DNA of 64,000 nt, taken from Sternotherus odoratus (lineage: Eukaryota > Chordata > Testudines > Kinosternidae). The position numbers and the translations under genes were made by a program. The DNA lies in assembly GCA_032164245.1 (NCBI GenBank), contig JAVMKO010000006.1:106471450-106535449 (forward strand). The letters run 5' to 3'. Position 1 is the first letter of the stretch, and every line of letters starts with the position of its first letter. The notes under the pieces are model-generated. The model saw nothing but the letters and a program-made list of their open reading frames with translations, did not search any database and was not told the DNA's origin. Below, in pieces: positions 21,055 through 33,756 of the stretch.

Positions 21055-21612
21055 CCCCCCATCCGGTGCCCCTCACTCCCGACCCGCAGCCCCTGCCAGC
21101 CCAGCGCTGCCCCCCCACCTCTGCCGGTGCCCCTCACTCCCGACCCGCAGCCCCTGCTAGCCCAGCCCTGCCCCCCAGCTCTGCCGGTGCCCCTCACTCC
21201 CGACCCGCAGCCCCTGCCAGCCCAGCGCTGCCCCCCCCCCACCGGTGCCCCTCACTCCCGACCCGCAGCCCCTGCCAGCCCAGCCTCCCCCCCCCCCCCC
21301 AGCTCTGCCGGTGCCCCTCACTCCCGACCCGCAGCCCCTGCCAGCCCAGCGCTGCCCCCCCCCCTTTGCCGGTGCCCCTCACTCCCGACCCGCAGCCCCT
21401 GCCAGCCCAGCCCCCCCCCCCCCCCAGCTCTGCCGGTGCCCCTCACTCCCGACCCGCAGCCCCTGCCAGCCCAGCCCTGCCCCCCCCCTTTGCCGGTGCC
21501 CCTCACTCCCGACCCGCAGCCCCTGCCAGCCCAGCCCCCCCCCCCCAGCTCTGCCGGTGCCCCTCACTCCCGACCCGCAGCCCCTGCCAGCCCAGCCCCC
21601 CCCAGTTCCACT
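21055..21612 (+). repeat. Tandem satellite, about 60-bp GGTGCCCCTCACTCCCGACC family
   Basis: About nine units, each GGTGCCCCTCACTCCCGACC + CGCAGCCCCTGCCAGCCCAG + a C-run + AGCTCTGCC. Length varies through the C-runs. The same unit occurs at 1,575-1,615, 25,765-25,975 (inverted) and 27,455-27,550, so the family is dispersed. Confidence 0.92.
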
Positions 21613-21689
21613 GGTGCCCCTCAGTGTTCTGCTTCTCCTGTGTGGGGTAGGCAGGTGGTTGCAATGGTTTGTGCGCTGTGCTGCAGGGA

Positions 21690-22080
21690 GCGGGGCAGGG
21701 CTCACTAGGGGGCGCTCTCCCCCGGCAGTCAGGGCTGGCCCCAGTACCCCCGGGCGGCGCTAGGGGGCGCTGTGCTGCGGGGAGTTGGGTAGAGCGAAGA
21801 TGAAGCATTTCCTTTGAAGATGTCCCTGAGCCCGGGTGTCTGGGTCCAGTCCCAGGCCAGGGGCTTCTGTTGGTCCCCCTCCCTCTGCCTCGGCCCCAGG
21901 ATGGATTTCACCTCCCACTGTGTGTTGCCAACGTTTTTGTGGCAGCGCCGTGCTGCTACCCCACCCCAGAGGTGGCTGCATCTTAGTGCCAGGTGAGCCA
22001 TCCTAGTGCAGTGTTACATGCGGCTGTTTCCCAGCTGCCTCCCTCCCCAGAGGTGGCTGCATCTCAGCTCCACACAAATG
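21690..22080. repeat. Two dispersed repeat families (GGGGGCGCTCTCC and GGTGGCTGCATCT)
   Basis: 21,700-21,790 is a copy of the unit arrayed at 45,935-46,335 (CTAGGGGGCGCTCTCC, GCGGCGCTAGGGGGCGCTG). 21,950-22,075 holds two units of CCCAGAGGTGGCTGCATCTY, a family also seen near 26,140, 44,200 (inverted), 51,380 and 51,600-51,810. Confidence 0.75.
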
Positions 22081-22648
22081 AATCGGAGGAGGCAGATTAT
22101 GAGGTTTTGTCTTTTTATTGCAGTGGTTTATTTCCATACAGACACTGGCTGAGGTACAGTCCCCAGATCCCTCCCCAAGTTTGTGTGGATAACAACCTTC
22201 TATAGCTGGTTTGCCCTGAAAAGATTTGAACAACCCCAACGGTACGAGCAGACCCTGGCTGCTCCCCAAGTTTGGGTTCCTGCTATCGTCATTTCTCCTG
22301 AATCCCCTGGAACCTCAGGGGCCTTTTCCCCCCCATCGTCCCCCATCCCGGACTCCTGGGTCCCTCCATTCTGCCGCCGCGGCTTCCCTCGGCTCCTTGC
22401 TCTTCTCCAGTGCCTGGGTCCTACCCCCAGCATCTTTTGTCCTCCCGGGGCCCGGGTCTTCTTCCCACCCCCACCCATAAGACCCGGACTCCTGGGTCCC
22501 CTTCCACCAATGCCTCTGGCACTGGGAACCACTCCCCCGCCATTTCTCCTCCCAGCCCCCAGGGTCTTGGACTCCTGGGTCCCACCCCTACTGGGCCCCG
22601 GGCCGGACTCCTGGGTCCCCAGGCGCGGCGGTCTCTTGTCCCGTTGCT

Positions 22649-22736
22649 CACAGTACACTCATCCATAAAGTAGGAAACACTACACAGGACGCGGCGGTTT
22701 AGTAGTGCTTTCTACTTTATGGAGGAGTCCACTGTC
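22649..22736 (-). ncRNA. MIR142: microRNA miR-142 precursor hairpin
   Basis: The minus strand folds into an 88-nt hairpin. The 5p arm (22,721-22,701) reads CATAAAGTAGAAAGCACTAC plus T, identical to mature miR-142-5p. The 3p arm (22,684-22,662) begins TGTAGTGTTTCCTACTTTAT and continues GGA, identical to miR-142-3p. Outer bases GACAGTG and GTGTACTGTG also match known precursors. The loop is GC-rich (ACCGCCGCGTCCTG) and the basal 5' segment GACTCCTC differs from human. miR-142 is an abundant haematopoietic microRNA. In human it maps to 17q22, not beside SRRM2, so this may be a paralogue or a relocated locus. Confidence 0.93.
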
Positions 22737-22924
22737 CGTATCGATGCCCGTTCTCAGACGGCGTCCCGCGGCGGGCACGGTCCTGTGCCAGGTTCCGGCT
22801 GCCCCGTCCACCCGCCCCTGCCCTTCCCTCAGCTCCCCCTGCCTGTGGTCCCGGGCTGGGTAAACGAACAGGGAGCCACAAGCAGGAGGCGCCGGTTCAG
22901 GGACCCTGTGGAGGATTGTCAGAA

Positions 22925-23190
22925 CCCAGGCGTCCGGGCTCCCAGCTCCCCACTCTAATCCACTCCCCTCCCAGAGAGAACCCCGGCGTCCGGGCTCTCT
23001 ACCTCTCATGCTCTAACCACTAGACTCCCCTCCCAGAGCCAGGGAGAGAACGCTGGCGTCCGAGCTCTCGGCCTCCCCTGCTCTAACCACTAGACCCCCA
23101 ACTTCCTTCCCAGACCGGGGGAGAGAACCCAGGCGTCCGGGCTCCCGGCCTCTGCTGCTCTAATGTGGTAGACCCCACTCCCCTCCCAGT
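22925..23190 (-). repeat. Degenerate SINE-head units
   Basis: Three to four minus-oriented units (AGAGAACCCAGGCGTCCGGG, CTCTAACCACTAGACTCCC), inside the putative pri-miR-142 unit upstream of the hairpin. Confidence 0.8.
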
Positions 23191-23815
23191 AGTTTGGTAT
23201 AATTAGCAACAAAATAATGACTGGTGGCGATTGTTACAAGCTAACGATCACTTATCACTTGCGACTGATTTAGCAGCAAGCGGTTACACTGATCACTGAA
23301 TTATTCTAATTCCAAGATTAAACTAAAGATCCCGGACTGCAGCCGTCGCCAGCTAATGATCGCAAATTAGATCCACTCGGTAGAGAGCGAGGAAAGATTC
23401 AAGGACGCAGAGCTCAGGATCTTGATTGAATTACTCATTAGGAAATGGGGATTCATTAATAATCGTATTTAGTAAGTGACTAATCCTAGGATTCTGACCC
23501 ATGGTTCATTTTAGTTTCTAGCTGCAAAAGGACTTTCTAGGCTGCAAAGAAACCATTTTGAAATGGCTCATTACCAGAGAGCAGTGACAGCGACGCGCAG
23601 AGACCCCAGATAATGTCCGAGGAGACGGTGAATTCTTGCCACCAGAATCACGCTGTTCCTAGCAGGCCAGCCGGCCGCTGGCTCCTTCCAGGGCCGCCGG
23701 CTGGGCAGAGCCTAGAGCGTCAGCGGGGAGGAAACGTCTTAGCCGAGGAAACTAACTCGGGAGGATCGGTGCAGTGAGCAATGAGTTGAGAGTTGGCAAA
23801 TAAGGCAAGAAACCG
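23190..23815. other. AT-richer unique segment, no gene seen
   Basis: About 600 bp of lower GC than its surroundings, with no ORF above 60 codons outside the flanking repeats. Within the putative pri-miR-142 unit it would be intron. Confidence 0.5.
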
Positions 23816-23819
23816 TTAG

Positions 23820-24115
23820 TAGTAACCACCCAACCCCACTCCCCTCCCAGAGCCGGGAGAGAACCCAGGAGTCCGGGCTCCCAACCCCCACTGCTCTGAC
23901 CCACCAGACCTCACTCCCCTCCCGGAGCCGGGAGAGAACCCAGGAGTCCGGGCTCCCAACCCCCACTGCTCTGACCCACCAGACCTCACTCCCCTCCCGG
24001 AGCCGGGAGAGAACCCAGGAGTCCGGGCTCCCAACCCCCACTGCTCTGACCCACCAGACCCCACTCCCCTCCCGGAGCCGGGAGAGAACCCAGGGGTCCA
24101 GGCTCCCAGCCTGGA
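23820..24115 (-). repeat. SINE-head tandem array
   Basis: Four near-identical minus-oriented units of about 77 bp (CCTCCCGGAGCCGGGAGAGA, ACCCAGGAGTCCGGGCTCCC, CTGCTCTGACCCACCAGACC). Confidence 0.88.
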
Positions 24116-24554
24116 GCAAAGGAGACCACCTTACCTGTGCCCCGTACCCAGCTCACGGGTTGGGGTTCAGGGAAGGTGCTTCCCGATGTTCGAGGCTGGG
24201 GGCCCCCCAAATCCTTGTTGGCTTGGTGGGGAAGAAGGGGCTCTGACCTTTCCCCCCTCCAGGGATTGGGGCGTAACCCCCACGAGGAAGAGGCTGAGGA
24301 GCCTGGGGACTCCAGAAGAGGGGGGACCGAGGGGACTAGGGGGAGGTTCTGTGGGACTCTGCGGCCCCAGGAAGGATCCCGCCCCCCGCCGTGGGGGAAG
24401 AGGGAGCAGGCGCCATTTTGCTGTTGCATAAACCACGGCGCGGATTTGAATCAACTTCCTGTCCTGGGGGGGGGGGGGGCGCAGCAGACAGCACAGCGAC
24501 ACCCTCCCCCCACCCCCAGCTCCAGAACTGGGGACACGGAGGCACTGAGTGGAG

Positions 24555-24880
24555 TCGTCCTGGCTCCCAGACCCGCCATGCTCTAACCACTAGACTCTGC
24601 TCCCTTCCCAAAGCCAGGGAGAGAACCCAGGAGTCCTGGCTCCCAGACCCGCCACGCTCTAACCACTAGACCCTGCTCCCCTCCCATAGCCAGGGAGAGA
24701 ACCCAGGAGTCCTGGCTCCCAGACCCGCCACGCTCTAACCACTAGACTCTGCTCCCTTCCCAAAGCCAAGGCTGGAACCCAGGAGTCCTGGCTTCCAGCC
24801 CCCTCCCCCCCCTCCCCTAACCCACCAGACCCCACTCCCCTCCCATAGCAGGCGATAGAACCCAGGAGTCCTGCGTCCCC
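24555..24880 (-). repeat. SINE-head tandem array
   Basis: Four to five minus-oriented units (GCTCTAACCACTAGACYCTG, AACCCAGGAGTCCTGGCTCC). A single plus-oriented copy lies at about 25,350-25,415. Confidence 0.88.
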
Positions 24881-24998
24881 ATAGGGTGACAAACCCACCT
24901 GTGTCTGTGGCGGGGGATGGGGGGCTCAGGGTGGAGGTCGTGGGGGGGCTCCGGTCAGCAACCTGCAGAGGAGAGAGAGCGAGGAGCCAGGGACGGGG

Positions 24999-25008
24999 CT
25001 TTTTATGG
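24999..25008 (-). promoter_or_regulatory. TATA-like element of the putative pri-miR-142 promoter
   Basis: CCATAAAAAG on the minus strand, about 25-30 bp upstream of CTCGCTCTCTCTCCTCTGCA, a plausible initiator region. A CACGTG E-box (TCACGTGATC) lies about 60 bp further upstream. Confidence 0.4.
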
Positions 25009-25079
25009 TTGACCCGAGGCCCTCCCACTCTGCGCCCCTCCCCCCCCCGTCCTGCACCAGTCACGTGATCCGCCACCCT

Positions 25080-25760
25080 TCCCCCCGCCCCAAACCACAG
25101 GAAGTGGGGGCCGTGGCTTGAAGTGGGGCCTGACAGCAGATATTCTAGCCCCCCCTCCCCCGCCGCCAGCTCAGGGCATAGCTTCACCCCTTGGCCGCGC
25201 GGGGTTAACGGACACAGCTGCATATGGTGGCAGGAAGGGGATATCGGCCCAGAAAGGGGAACAACCCCCACCCCATTCGGATCCTCCAGGCCTGTTAAAG
25301 GGCAAGGGGTCAGAGACGGCTTGGGGAGCTCTGCTGGTGCCCCTGCTAGCCCAACCGGGAGTGGGGTCTGGTGGGTTGGAGCTGGGAGCCAGGACTCCTG
25401 GGTTCTCTCCCCAGGGGCAGCCAGAGAGGGTCAGGGGATTGAGGTCTATCCCAGGACATGGGGGGGGGGGTGCTGTGGCAGGTCCCCTTTGTGGCCCCCA
25501 TCGGCTGGTAAGAACCGGTGCTGTGGGGCCCACTGGGCACAGTGACAGGCCCCGCCCCCAGACACCCAAATAACTGGACCCCCCCCTGCTAGCTCCCAGT
25601 CCCCCCCTCCCCATCTACCCCTCCAGGCTCCTGCTCCCCCCCCCCCCCCAGGCCCTGCCTCCCCCCCCGCCCCCACCCCGCACACTGGGTTAACACGGTG
25701 ACCTTAATTTTAGTGGTTATGGTGCATCTGTGTGACTGGAAAATTCATAACGTTTGGTGG
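25080..25760. other. GC-rich low-complexity DNA, no gene seen
   Basis: C- and G-runs, one SINE-head copy and no exon-like sequence that I recognise. It lies upstream of the putative pri-miR-142 promoter. Confidence 0.5.
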
Positions 25761-25764
25761 AAGG

Positions 25765-25975
25765 GTGGGGGCAGGGGCTGCGGGTCGGGAGTGAGGGGCA
25801 CCGGCAGAGCTGGGGGGGCAGGGGCTGCGGGTCGGGAGTGAGGGGCACCGGCAGAGCTGGGGGGGCAGGGGCTGCGGGTCGGGAGTGAGGGGCACTGGCA
25901 GAGCTGGGGGGGGGGGGCAGGGGCTGCGGGTCGGGAGTGAGGGGCACCGGCAGAGCTGGGGGAGGGGGGGCACAG
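25765..25975 (-). repeat. Inverted copy of the 60-bp satellite
   Basis: Four units GGGGCTGCGGGTCGGGAGTG + AGGGGCACYGGCAGAGCTGG, the reverse complement of the array at 21,055-21,612. Confidence 0.9.
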
Positions 25976-26369
25976 GTGTAGGTGGGTGGCTTCCCCGGCC
26001 CCTAGGCTCCGCTTCCTCTTTCTGTCTCGGGGGGTGGGAGGTGGCGGGTGGCTGGAGCTGGGGGAACTGAACCGTGGCTGGGGGCAGAGGGCTGGCGGGA
26101 GGGGGGCTGGGGGGGGCACTGTGCAACTGTTCCCCTGCCCCAGAGCTGGCTGCATCTCCGGGCCGGGGGTCAGCTTGGGTGAGCTCAGCCCAGAGCATCG
26201 GGGGGTTTAACCCTGGGGCTGGGCCCCGGGAGCTGAGGCTCACATGGGACAGGAAGTTGTGTCAGGGGCTTTGGGACAGGAAGTGGCTCCCGCCCTGAAC
26301 CTCAGATGGCTTCCGGGAGATAAAGGGCTTCTCAGCAGGTGGAGCAGATTTGGGGGGCTCCCAACAGTG

Positions 26370-26775
26370 GGACGAACCCAGGCGTCCTGGCTCCCAGCCC
26401 CCCCCTGCTCTAACCCACCAGCCCCCACTCCCCTCCCAGGGCTGGGGAGAGAACCCAGGCGTCCTGGCTCCCAGCCCCCCCCCCTCTAACCCACCAGCCC
26501 CCACTCCCCTCCCAGGGCTGGGGAGAGAACCCAGGCGTCCTGGCTCCCAGCCCCACCCCCTCTAACCCACCAGCCCCCACTCCCCTCCCAGGGCTGGGGA
26601 GAGAACCCAGGAGTCCTGGCTCCCAGCCCCCCCCCTCTAACCCACCAGCCCCCCCTCCCCTCCCAGGGCTGGGGAGAGAACCCAGGAGTCCTGGCTCCCA
26701 GCCCCCCCCCCCCCTCTAACCCACCAGCCCCCACTCCCCTCCCAGGGCTGGGGAGAGAACCCAGGCGTCCTGCGC
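26370..26775 (-). repeat. SINE-head tandem array
   Basis: Five to six very similar minus-oriented units of about 72-75 bp (GGGCTGGGGAGAGAACCCAG, GCGTCCTGGCTCCCAGCCCC, CTCTAACCCACCAGCCCCCA). Confidence 0.9.
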
Positions 26776-26849
26776 CCCAGGATGTGGGCCCTGTCTTGCA
26801 GGGGCCCCTGAGCGGTGAGACGGGGCTTATGCCCTTGTATGGGTACAAG

Positions 26850-27560
26850 TGGCCCCTGGGGGGGGGGGGGGAGGAGCCCCCCCTCCCCCCCCAGCAGAGG
26901 CGCCAGGATGTGGCTGAGCTGCGACTTCTGCTATTTTCAGGGCCTCGCGTTGTGGGGGGGGGGGGAGGGGGGAGGGGCTCTGCAGTGTGGGGGCTGGGAT
27001 GGGGCTGCAGGGGCTGGGGGGGGGGCCGTGGCGTGGGGATGTCTGTCCCCCAGTGTCAGGGTTTGGGCACAGGGTGCCCTGGGATCCCCCCTTCGATGAG
27101 CCCCGACCCCCTCCCCTGCCCCCCACCCCCAGAGACTCTGGCTGGTGCCTGAGGCAGGAAATCCAGCCCCCCCCCCCGTAAGGGGCAGCGCTGCCCCCCC
27201 CCGGCAACATCCCGACTGTGCCCCCCACCCCGGGCGCAAGGCAGCCGGGAGACCCACACAACCCCCCCCCCCTGCCCCACTCTGGACTTTTCCATGACGC
27301 AGCCGACTCGAAACCGCGCCCAACGGACCCGCCCCCCCCTCCCGGCGCGGCCCCCCCCCCCACCCGAACCACAGAGCAGTGCCGAGAAGGCCGGAAACTC
27401 AGCCCTGCAAATATAGAAACAGCCCCAGTCCCCTCCCCCCCCCCCCCCCCGCTCGGCCGGTGCCCCTCACTCCCGACCCGCAGCCCCCTGGCAGCCCGGC
27501 CCTGCCCCCCAGCCCTGCCAGTGCCCCTCACTCCCGACCCGCAGCCCCCTGCGCTCTGTG
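26850..27560. other. Homopolymer-rich G/C DNA with two satellite units
   Basis: Long G- and C-runs; two units of the GGTGCCCCTCACTCCCGACC family at 27,455-27,550. No coding signal. Confidence 0.6.
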
Positions 27561-30500
27561 GTGTTGGATCCCACCCGCGGAGACCTTCGCCAGGTTTCCT
27601 AGTGGGAACGTCTCTTCCAGCATTTTCAGCCCAGGGCCTTGCTCCTGGGTGGGTAGAGCCGGGTTCTGAGCCGGGGGGTTGCCGTATGGAAGTGCCTAAC
27701 AGGTTGGGCTGACCCTGACTCTGTCGTCCTGCTTGGGGACAAGTCTCCCCTCCCGCAGCCTCTCGCCGGGGCAGGGCCCTGTTCGGCCTGGTGTCCCCCC
27801 AGGACTTGAAATGAGCCGGGGTATTCGCCTGCACAAGGGGATGAAGACCGAGGGGGGGTTTAAAATCATCACACGACGGGAAAGGGGCTCTGCACCAGCC
27901 CTCTCTGGCACAACTCTGCCAGGCAGCGCCTTCCTCTTCGGGGCCCTCTCGGGCGTCCGGCCCTTCGGGGGCTGCTCACGGAGGCGCAAAACGCTGTTGG
28001 GTGAGGAAAACGATCGCTCCGCTGTAGCCGCTGTGACTGGGAGGCGCAGGAGAAACATTCCTACTTCTTTCACCCCAGAGACACAGCTCGCAAACCGGGC
28101 CGGGCCGCTGGGGGTGAGACGGAAGACGCTGACGTCGTCATTCATTCCTTCATCGGCGGACGTTCAAATTCCCTGTTCCGATCACACGGCAGCCCCCTTG
28201 CTGGTCGGGCCGCGCTCCACGCAACTCTCGGGGGTTTATAAGACCGGGGTCGGTAAAAGCCACGCGGCGGTTGATAGAATCCAAACGTTGCTGTTGGAGA
28301 CGTGTGAGAATCAACTCTGTGTCCTTGACTTTTCCACGTGGCTGAGGAAACACTTCACTTAAGGATTCAGTATAAGGCCCTTCATTCGTCAACTTCCTGC
28401 CGGAAGTCTTTGTGTCTTCCAGTCCGCGTTCAATGGATCACTCGCCGATTGATCCAAGGGCAGCTTCCACTTCTGGACAAACATCTACCGCTGCTGGCGC
28501 AGGATGCTGGTGTTTAATGACCCAGGTGGTCTCAACGGTAGACGTACAAGAGAGAGAACGGCCATCGTCTTCTCTGAACAGAGTCCCGGAAGTAATCCGC
28601 CGGCCTCGCTACTTCGGTCCGGCCCATCTCGGGAGACACTTGCCAAAGCCAATAATTCCCTCTGGGGCACCTGGCCTTGGAAAGTGCAGTAATTTTAAGA
28701 CAACAGCCAAGGGTCGCTCGTGAGCAAGCCAGCGGGTTTCCCCAGGTTGAACGCGTTTGAACGTCAGTCCCGGTGCGTCGTCTCTATTGTCCAAGATTGG
28801 AGTAGGTGGCCTCCGCAGCGTGTATAGGAGAGATTTTAGGGTCACACTTTTCTCTGAGCAAAGCTTCTACTCCGCCATGTTTTCCAGAGATGTTTGCAGC
28901 TCCGTCAAATGTGAGGATTCCCTGCTCTGTTCATTCCCGCTGGGGCACTTAGCCTCTGTCAGAAGACAGGATACGGGGGCTGGATGGACCTTCGGGCTGG
29001 CCCAGTGATGGGAAAATGAACTCGCCTAGTAAAACCCCGTAGTGCAGAAACGTCCCAAGATTCTGACGTCTCAAGCGAGCGCCGATGTGAGCGACCGACC
29101 TCGGCAATGGGGCATTATAAAAATCTTGGCCTATTAGGCTAAAAACTTCCCAGGCACAAATCTAGCGTTCGGGGGCAAAGTCACTAAAACCTAGACCAGC
29201 CAAGAAACGTTCCTTTAGCACCGTGCTCCTCCTGTCTCCCTCCCCCGCCCGCCACGCGTCGGCCTGGGTCAGCGGAGACCCGGAGGTACATTCGCAGGAG
29301 TTCACGTCCCCAGGGGCACCGCGCTCTGGGCTCCGTTCGCTGCCCCGCTCCGTCCCCCATGGCCCTGCGCCCTCACTGGGACGGCTGCGCGCCGGTCTCC
29401 TGAGGTCCCCCAGCTCTCAGGGATTTCGGCTCCCCGCGGGGGGACCTCGGTGCTAGCGCAGGCTGGGCCGTCTCCTCCACCGAAACGCTGTCCCACAGCC
29501 AGTCTAAGCCCCTCAACCCGAGTATCTGTGATTTCGGGGTCACTTAACAACCCAACACGCCCTTCCTGGAGGCTCATCGGCTCTGTCCTTAGCCCGGGGA
29601 GAGGGGCAGGTCGAATGGGGCCCGTGGCTCCTAGACAGAGCCACCCCCACCAAGCAAAACACCTGTCCCCACCCTCTCCCTCTTCACCAGACTGGCACCC
29701 AACCCCCTGCGGAGCAACTGCAGTTCAGTGGGGGGACCAGGGCTTAATTTGTAACGAAAGGGGGCCGGGGGGCTCTGACCGGCCAAGCCCGGAGGTGCCG
29801 GGGTTCAGCACAAATCAAGCTGAGGTGCCCCGAACCCAGGTATCAGGGGGTGTCTGCACAGCCGGGTACAACGCCCCATTATCCAATATGACACATTAAC
29901 CCTCATCCACACCCCGCTCGCGCCCAGCTTTCGGGGCCGGAACCGGGCGCTCCGGACGAGCGGCCGGGGGCGTCACTCCCAGCGGAGCCGGAGGAGCGTG
30001 TGGAGAGACGCTCTAGCAGTGAGCGCCGGTCTCGGAGGAACGGGGACTTTCCATCCGGTTGTGCCTCCCGCAAATACAACCCACCCGAGGGAATTTTCGC
30101 CTGTGACCCGGCGCCAACACCGCGGGAGACCTGGGCCGTGCGGGGGCGTCCGTGTCAACGCAGCCCGGTCGGGACGGGGTTGTTCCCAATCACATTTCCC
30201 ACGACCAAACCGGCACCACTGGGTGAAACTAGTGACCACCGGGAGAGGGGGAAATTCGGGGGGTACCAGCTGGGCTGGGTGTGGTGGGGGCTTGGCTGGA
30301 CTGGCCCCTGGCTCCCCCCCACCCACCCCATACGAACCCAGGGCCGGCCAGCACCGGGTGGCTTCTCAGCTGTTCCCCAGTGGGAGGAAATGGGCTGCAA
30401 ATGGGTCACGTTGGTATGTGGCTGCTGCCTGCCTCAGTTTCCCTCTGGCCTGTACGTTGCCTAGGGGGTGCCTGCTGCCTCCTTGGGGCTGGGGGGGAGG

Positions 30501-30590
30501 GGACGGAGCTGGGCGTGACCCCCCCCCCCGCAGGGTGTGTTCGGGCTTGAGCCGGGGTAGGGGACGGAGGGGCTGCGACCCAGTCAGGAT
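27560..30590. other. Unassigned intergenic DNA
   Basis: About 3 kb without a recognisable gene. Several open frames (for example 27,733-28,362 plus) show no motif or conserved family that I know, and codon use looks random. The stretch 28,950-29,010 (GGATGGACCTTCGGGCTGGC) resembles the tail of a sauropsid interspersed repeat. 29,930-30,250 is CpG-rich and could be a CpG island without an assigned transcript. Confidence 0.4.
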
Positions 30591-30735
30591 GTGAGGGGGG
30601 GTCTTGATTTCCCCATGTGACCCCCACTTCCCCCTGTGACCCCTGTATTTCCCATGTGACCCCCCTGCATTGTCCCCCCACGACCCCTGCATTTCCCATG
30701 TGACCCCCCACTTGACCTGTGCTGTGACCTCTTGT
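30590..30735 (+). repeat. Short imperfect tandem repeat
   Basis: Units around CATTTCCCATGTGACCCCC and CTGTGACCCCTGTATTTCCC repeat every 15-50 bp. Confidence 0.6.
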
Positions 30736-31779
30736 GACCCCCCCCCCTTTGGACCGTATTCACCCCATCCCCCACATCTAGGCCGTAGGGGGGCAGAGCC
30801 AGGCAGCTTCCCTTTGATGTCCCCAGCCCCCTCTGCAGATTTGGGGAGGGGAGGCTCAGAATCAGAGTCAACAGCAGTGGCCGTGCTATAGGGGAGCTGC
30901 GGGGCACCCCGGTATCAGTGACGGGAATGGGGGCATGTCACAGACCCCACAACCGGTACGACGCCCCCCAGCTTTGGAAGAACCCCTTACAGGTCCCTCC
31001 CCCCCCTCCCCGATGTGCCAGACCCTCACGGGGTCCCGCTTCCTCGGACGAGAGCTCCCCATCTCCCCCATCCACCCCTACTTCTCCCCCGTCCTCTGCT
31101 TCCCCCCCCCCCGCTGGCTCAGGAGCCAGGTTTGAGCCCTGTTCCTTCGCAGTGTAGACGCAGCCCGCCGGAGGCTGCTCCGGGAGCCCGGCCAATGTAG
31201 CCCAGGAAGCCGCGGGCCGACCTGCCGGGGCGGGAGCGGCCGTGTTTTGGGGGGCGGCCGAGTGACGCTGTGTACACCCCGGAGAGGTTGACGCAAGTGC
31301 TGCCGTGTGGACAGACCCTCGGCAAACCTCACTCCCCCCGCTGGGGAAACTGAGGCACGACACCATTAAAAAATATGACAACACATTCCGCCCTCCGCCG
31401 CGCCCCTTTTAAAGCTGAACTGAGGACGGGCGTCTTCCCCAGTGACCTGGGTCCCAGCCACGACCCCCTCCTCTTGTCTGCCGGGGAGCAAAGGGGCAGG
31501 GACCCCCTTCCCCTATGGGTCAGCCGGCTTGGGGCACCCATCCCCCCCGGGCTGGGGGAGGCAGGGAGCGACCCTGTGAGCATTTCAGGGGATTGGGGTA
31601 GGTTGGTCACCACACAGAGCCGGTCCTCACCCCACCGTGTCTCTGGGGGCCCAGGGATGTGGGGGGAGCCCCCACATTGGAAGGCCCCCTTTGGTCTGAA
31701 TCCAACCCCCGGGCTCTGAGAGTGCAAGGACCTGGCTGCCCCTTTCGGGGAGGCCCCCTCGCCCCCAGAACAGAGCCTT

Positions 31780-32050
31780 CCCTGCCCTGTGGCACCCCAA
31801 TATCAGAGATGGGAATGGGGGGTATTATATGTGAGCCCTGTGGCACCCCAATATCAGAGATGGGAAAGGGGTGTGTGTTATAGGGGAGCCCTGGGGCACC
31901 CCAATCTTCATATCAGAGATGGGAATGGCCCCCCTGTATTATAGGGGAGACCTGGGTCACCCCAATCAGAGATGGGAATGGGGGGGGCTGTGTTTTAGGG
32001 AATCTATGGGGCATCCCAATATCTGTGGTGGTGGTGGGGGGGGATAGCAC
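31780..32050 (+). repeat. Imperfect tandem repeat of about 60-65 bp
   Basis: Four to five copies of GCACCCCAATATCAGAGATG followed by GGAATGGGG and TATAGGGGAGACCTG-like sequence. A lone related unit sits at 30,885-30,930. Confidence 0.85.
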
Positions 32051-32261
32051 TATCAGAGGGGGTACTGTGGGGAAGAGATAGGGGCTGGCATGGTTAGAGA
32101 GAGGGGACACCTGGCTGGTTTTTGAGGTTCCAGGGAGGCAGCCCCAGGAACCCCAATAGGACAAAGGTTCAGGGAACCCCAGAGGATTATGGGGGATCCC
32201 CGGAGAACCCCCCCGCCTCAGTGTCAGACCCTAGACCTGGGTAACACAAAACCAGCCAAAC

Positions 32262-32267
32262 CTTTAT
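32262..32267 (-). promoter_or_regulatory. ELOB: ELOB poly(A) signal
   Basis: AATAAA on the minus strand, 165 nt past the ELOB stop codon, giving a short 3' UTR as expected for this gene. Confidence 0.85.
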
Positions 32268-32431
32268 TGTCTCCAAACCGTAGAGAAGGTGGATTTCGGG
32301 GTGGTGGGGGCTGGTGGAAGGGGTTTGATCCCAGACGGGGGGAGCGAGGGCTGTGTGTTGGGGGGCCGGGGGGAGACAGTCTCGGGAGGGGATGCGGGGG
32401 AGGGGGGGGTCACGGCACCCTCCCCCCGATC

Positions 32432-33756
<1,325 letters not shown>

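Larger units (their letters stand above)
22110..24980 (-). ncRNA. Putative primary transcript of miR-142 (pri-miRNA)
   Basis: The minus strand offers a coherent transcription unit around the miR-142 hairpin: a TATA-like CCATAAAAAG at 25,008-24,999, a probable first exon from about 24,975 to 24,899 ending CACAG/GTGGGT, another donor CACAG/GTAAGG at 24,135, the hairpin at 22,736-22,649, and two AATAAA signals at 22,132-22,127 and 22,119-22,114. No conserved protein is encoded. Known miR-142 primary transcripts are non-coding and blood-cell specific. Exon structure here is inferred, and SINE-head units interrupt the introns. Confidence 0.45.

Noticed and set aside
21066..21763. Pro/Ala/Cys-rich plus-strand ORFs of 160-190 codons
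   Set aside because: Entirely made of the 60-bp satellite; no coding signal beyond lack of stops.
27733..28362. 209-codon plus-strand ORF (start MGTSLPSRS) as a possible gene
   Set aside because: No recognisable domain, no splice partners and no clear conservation signal; the antisense strand is equally open in places.
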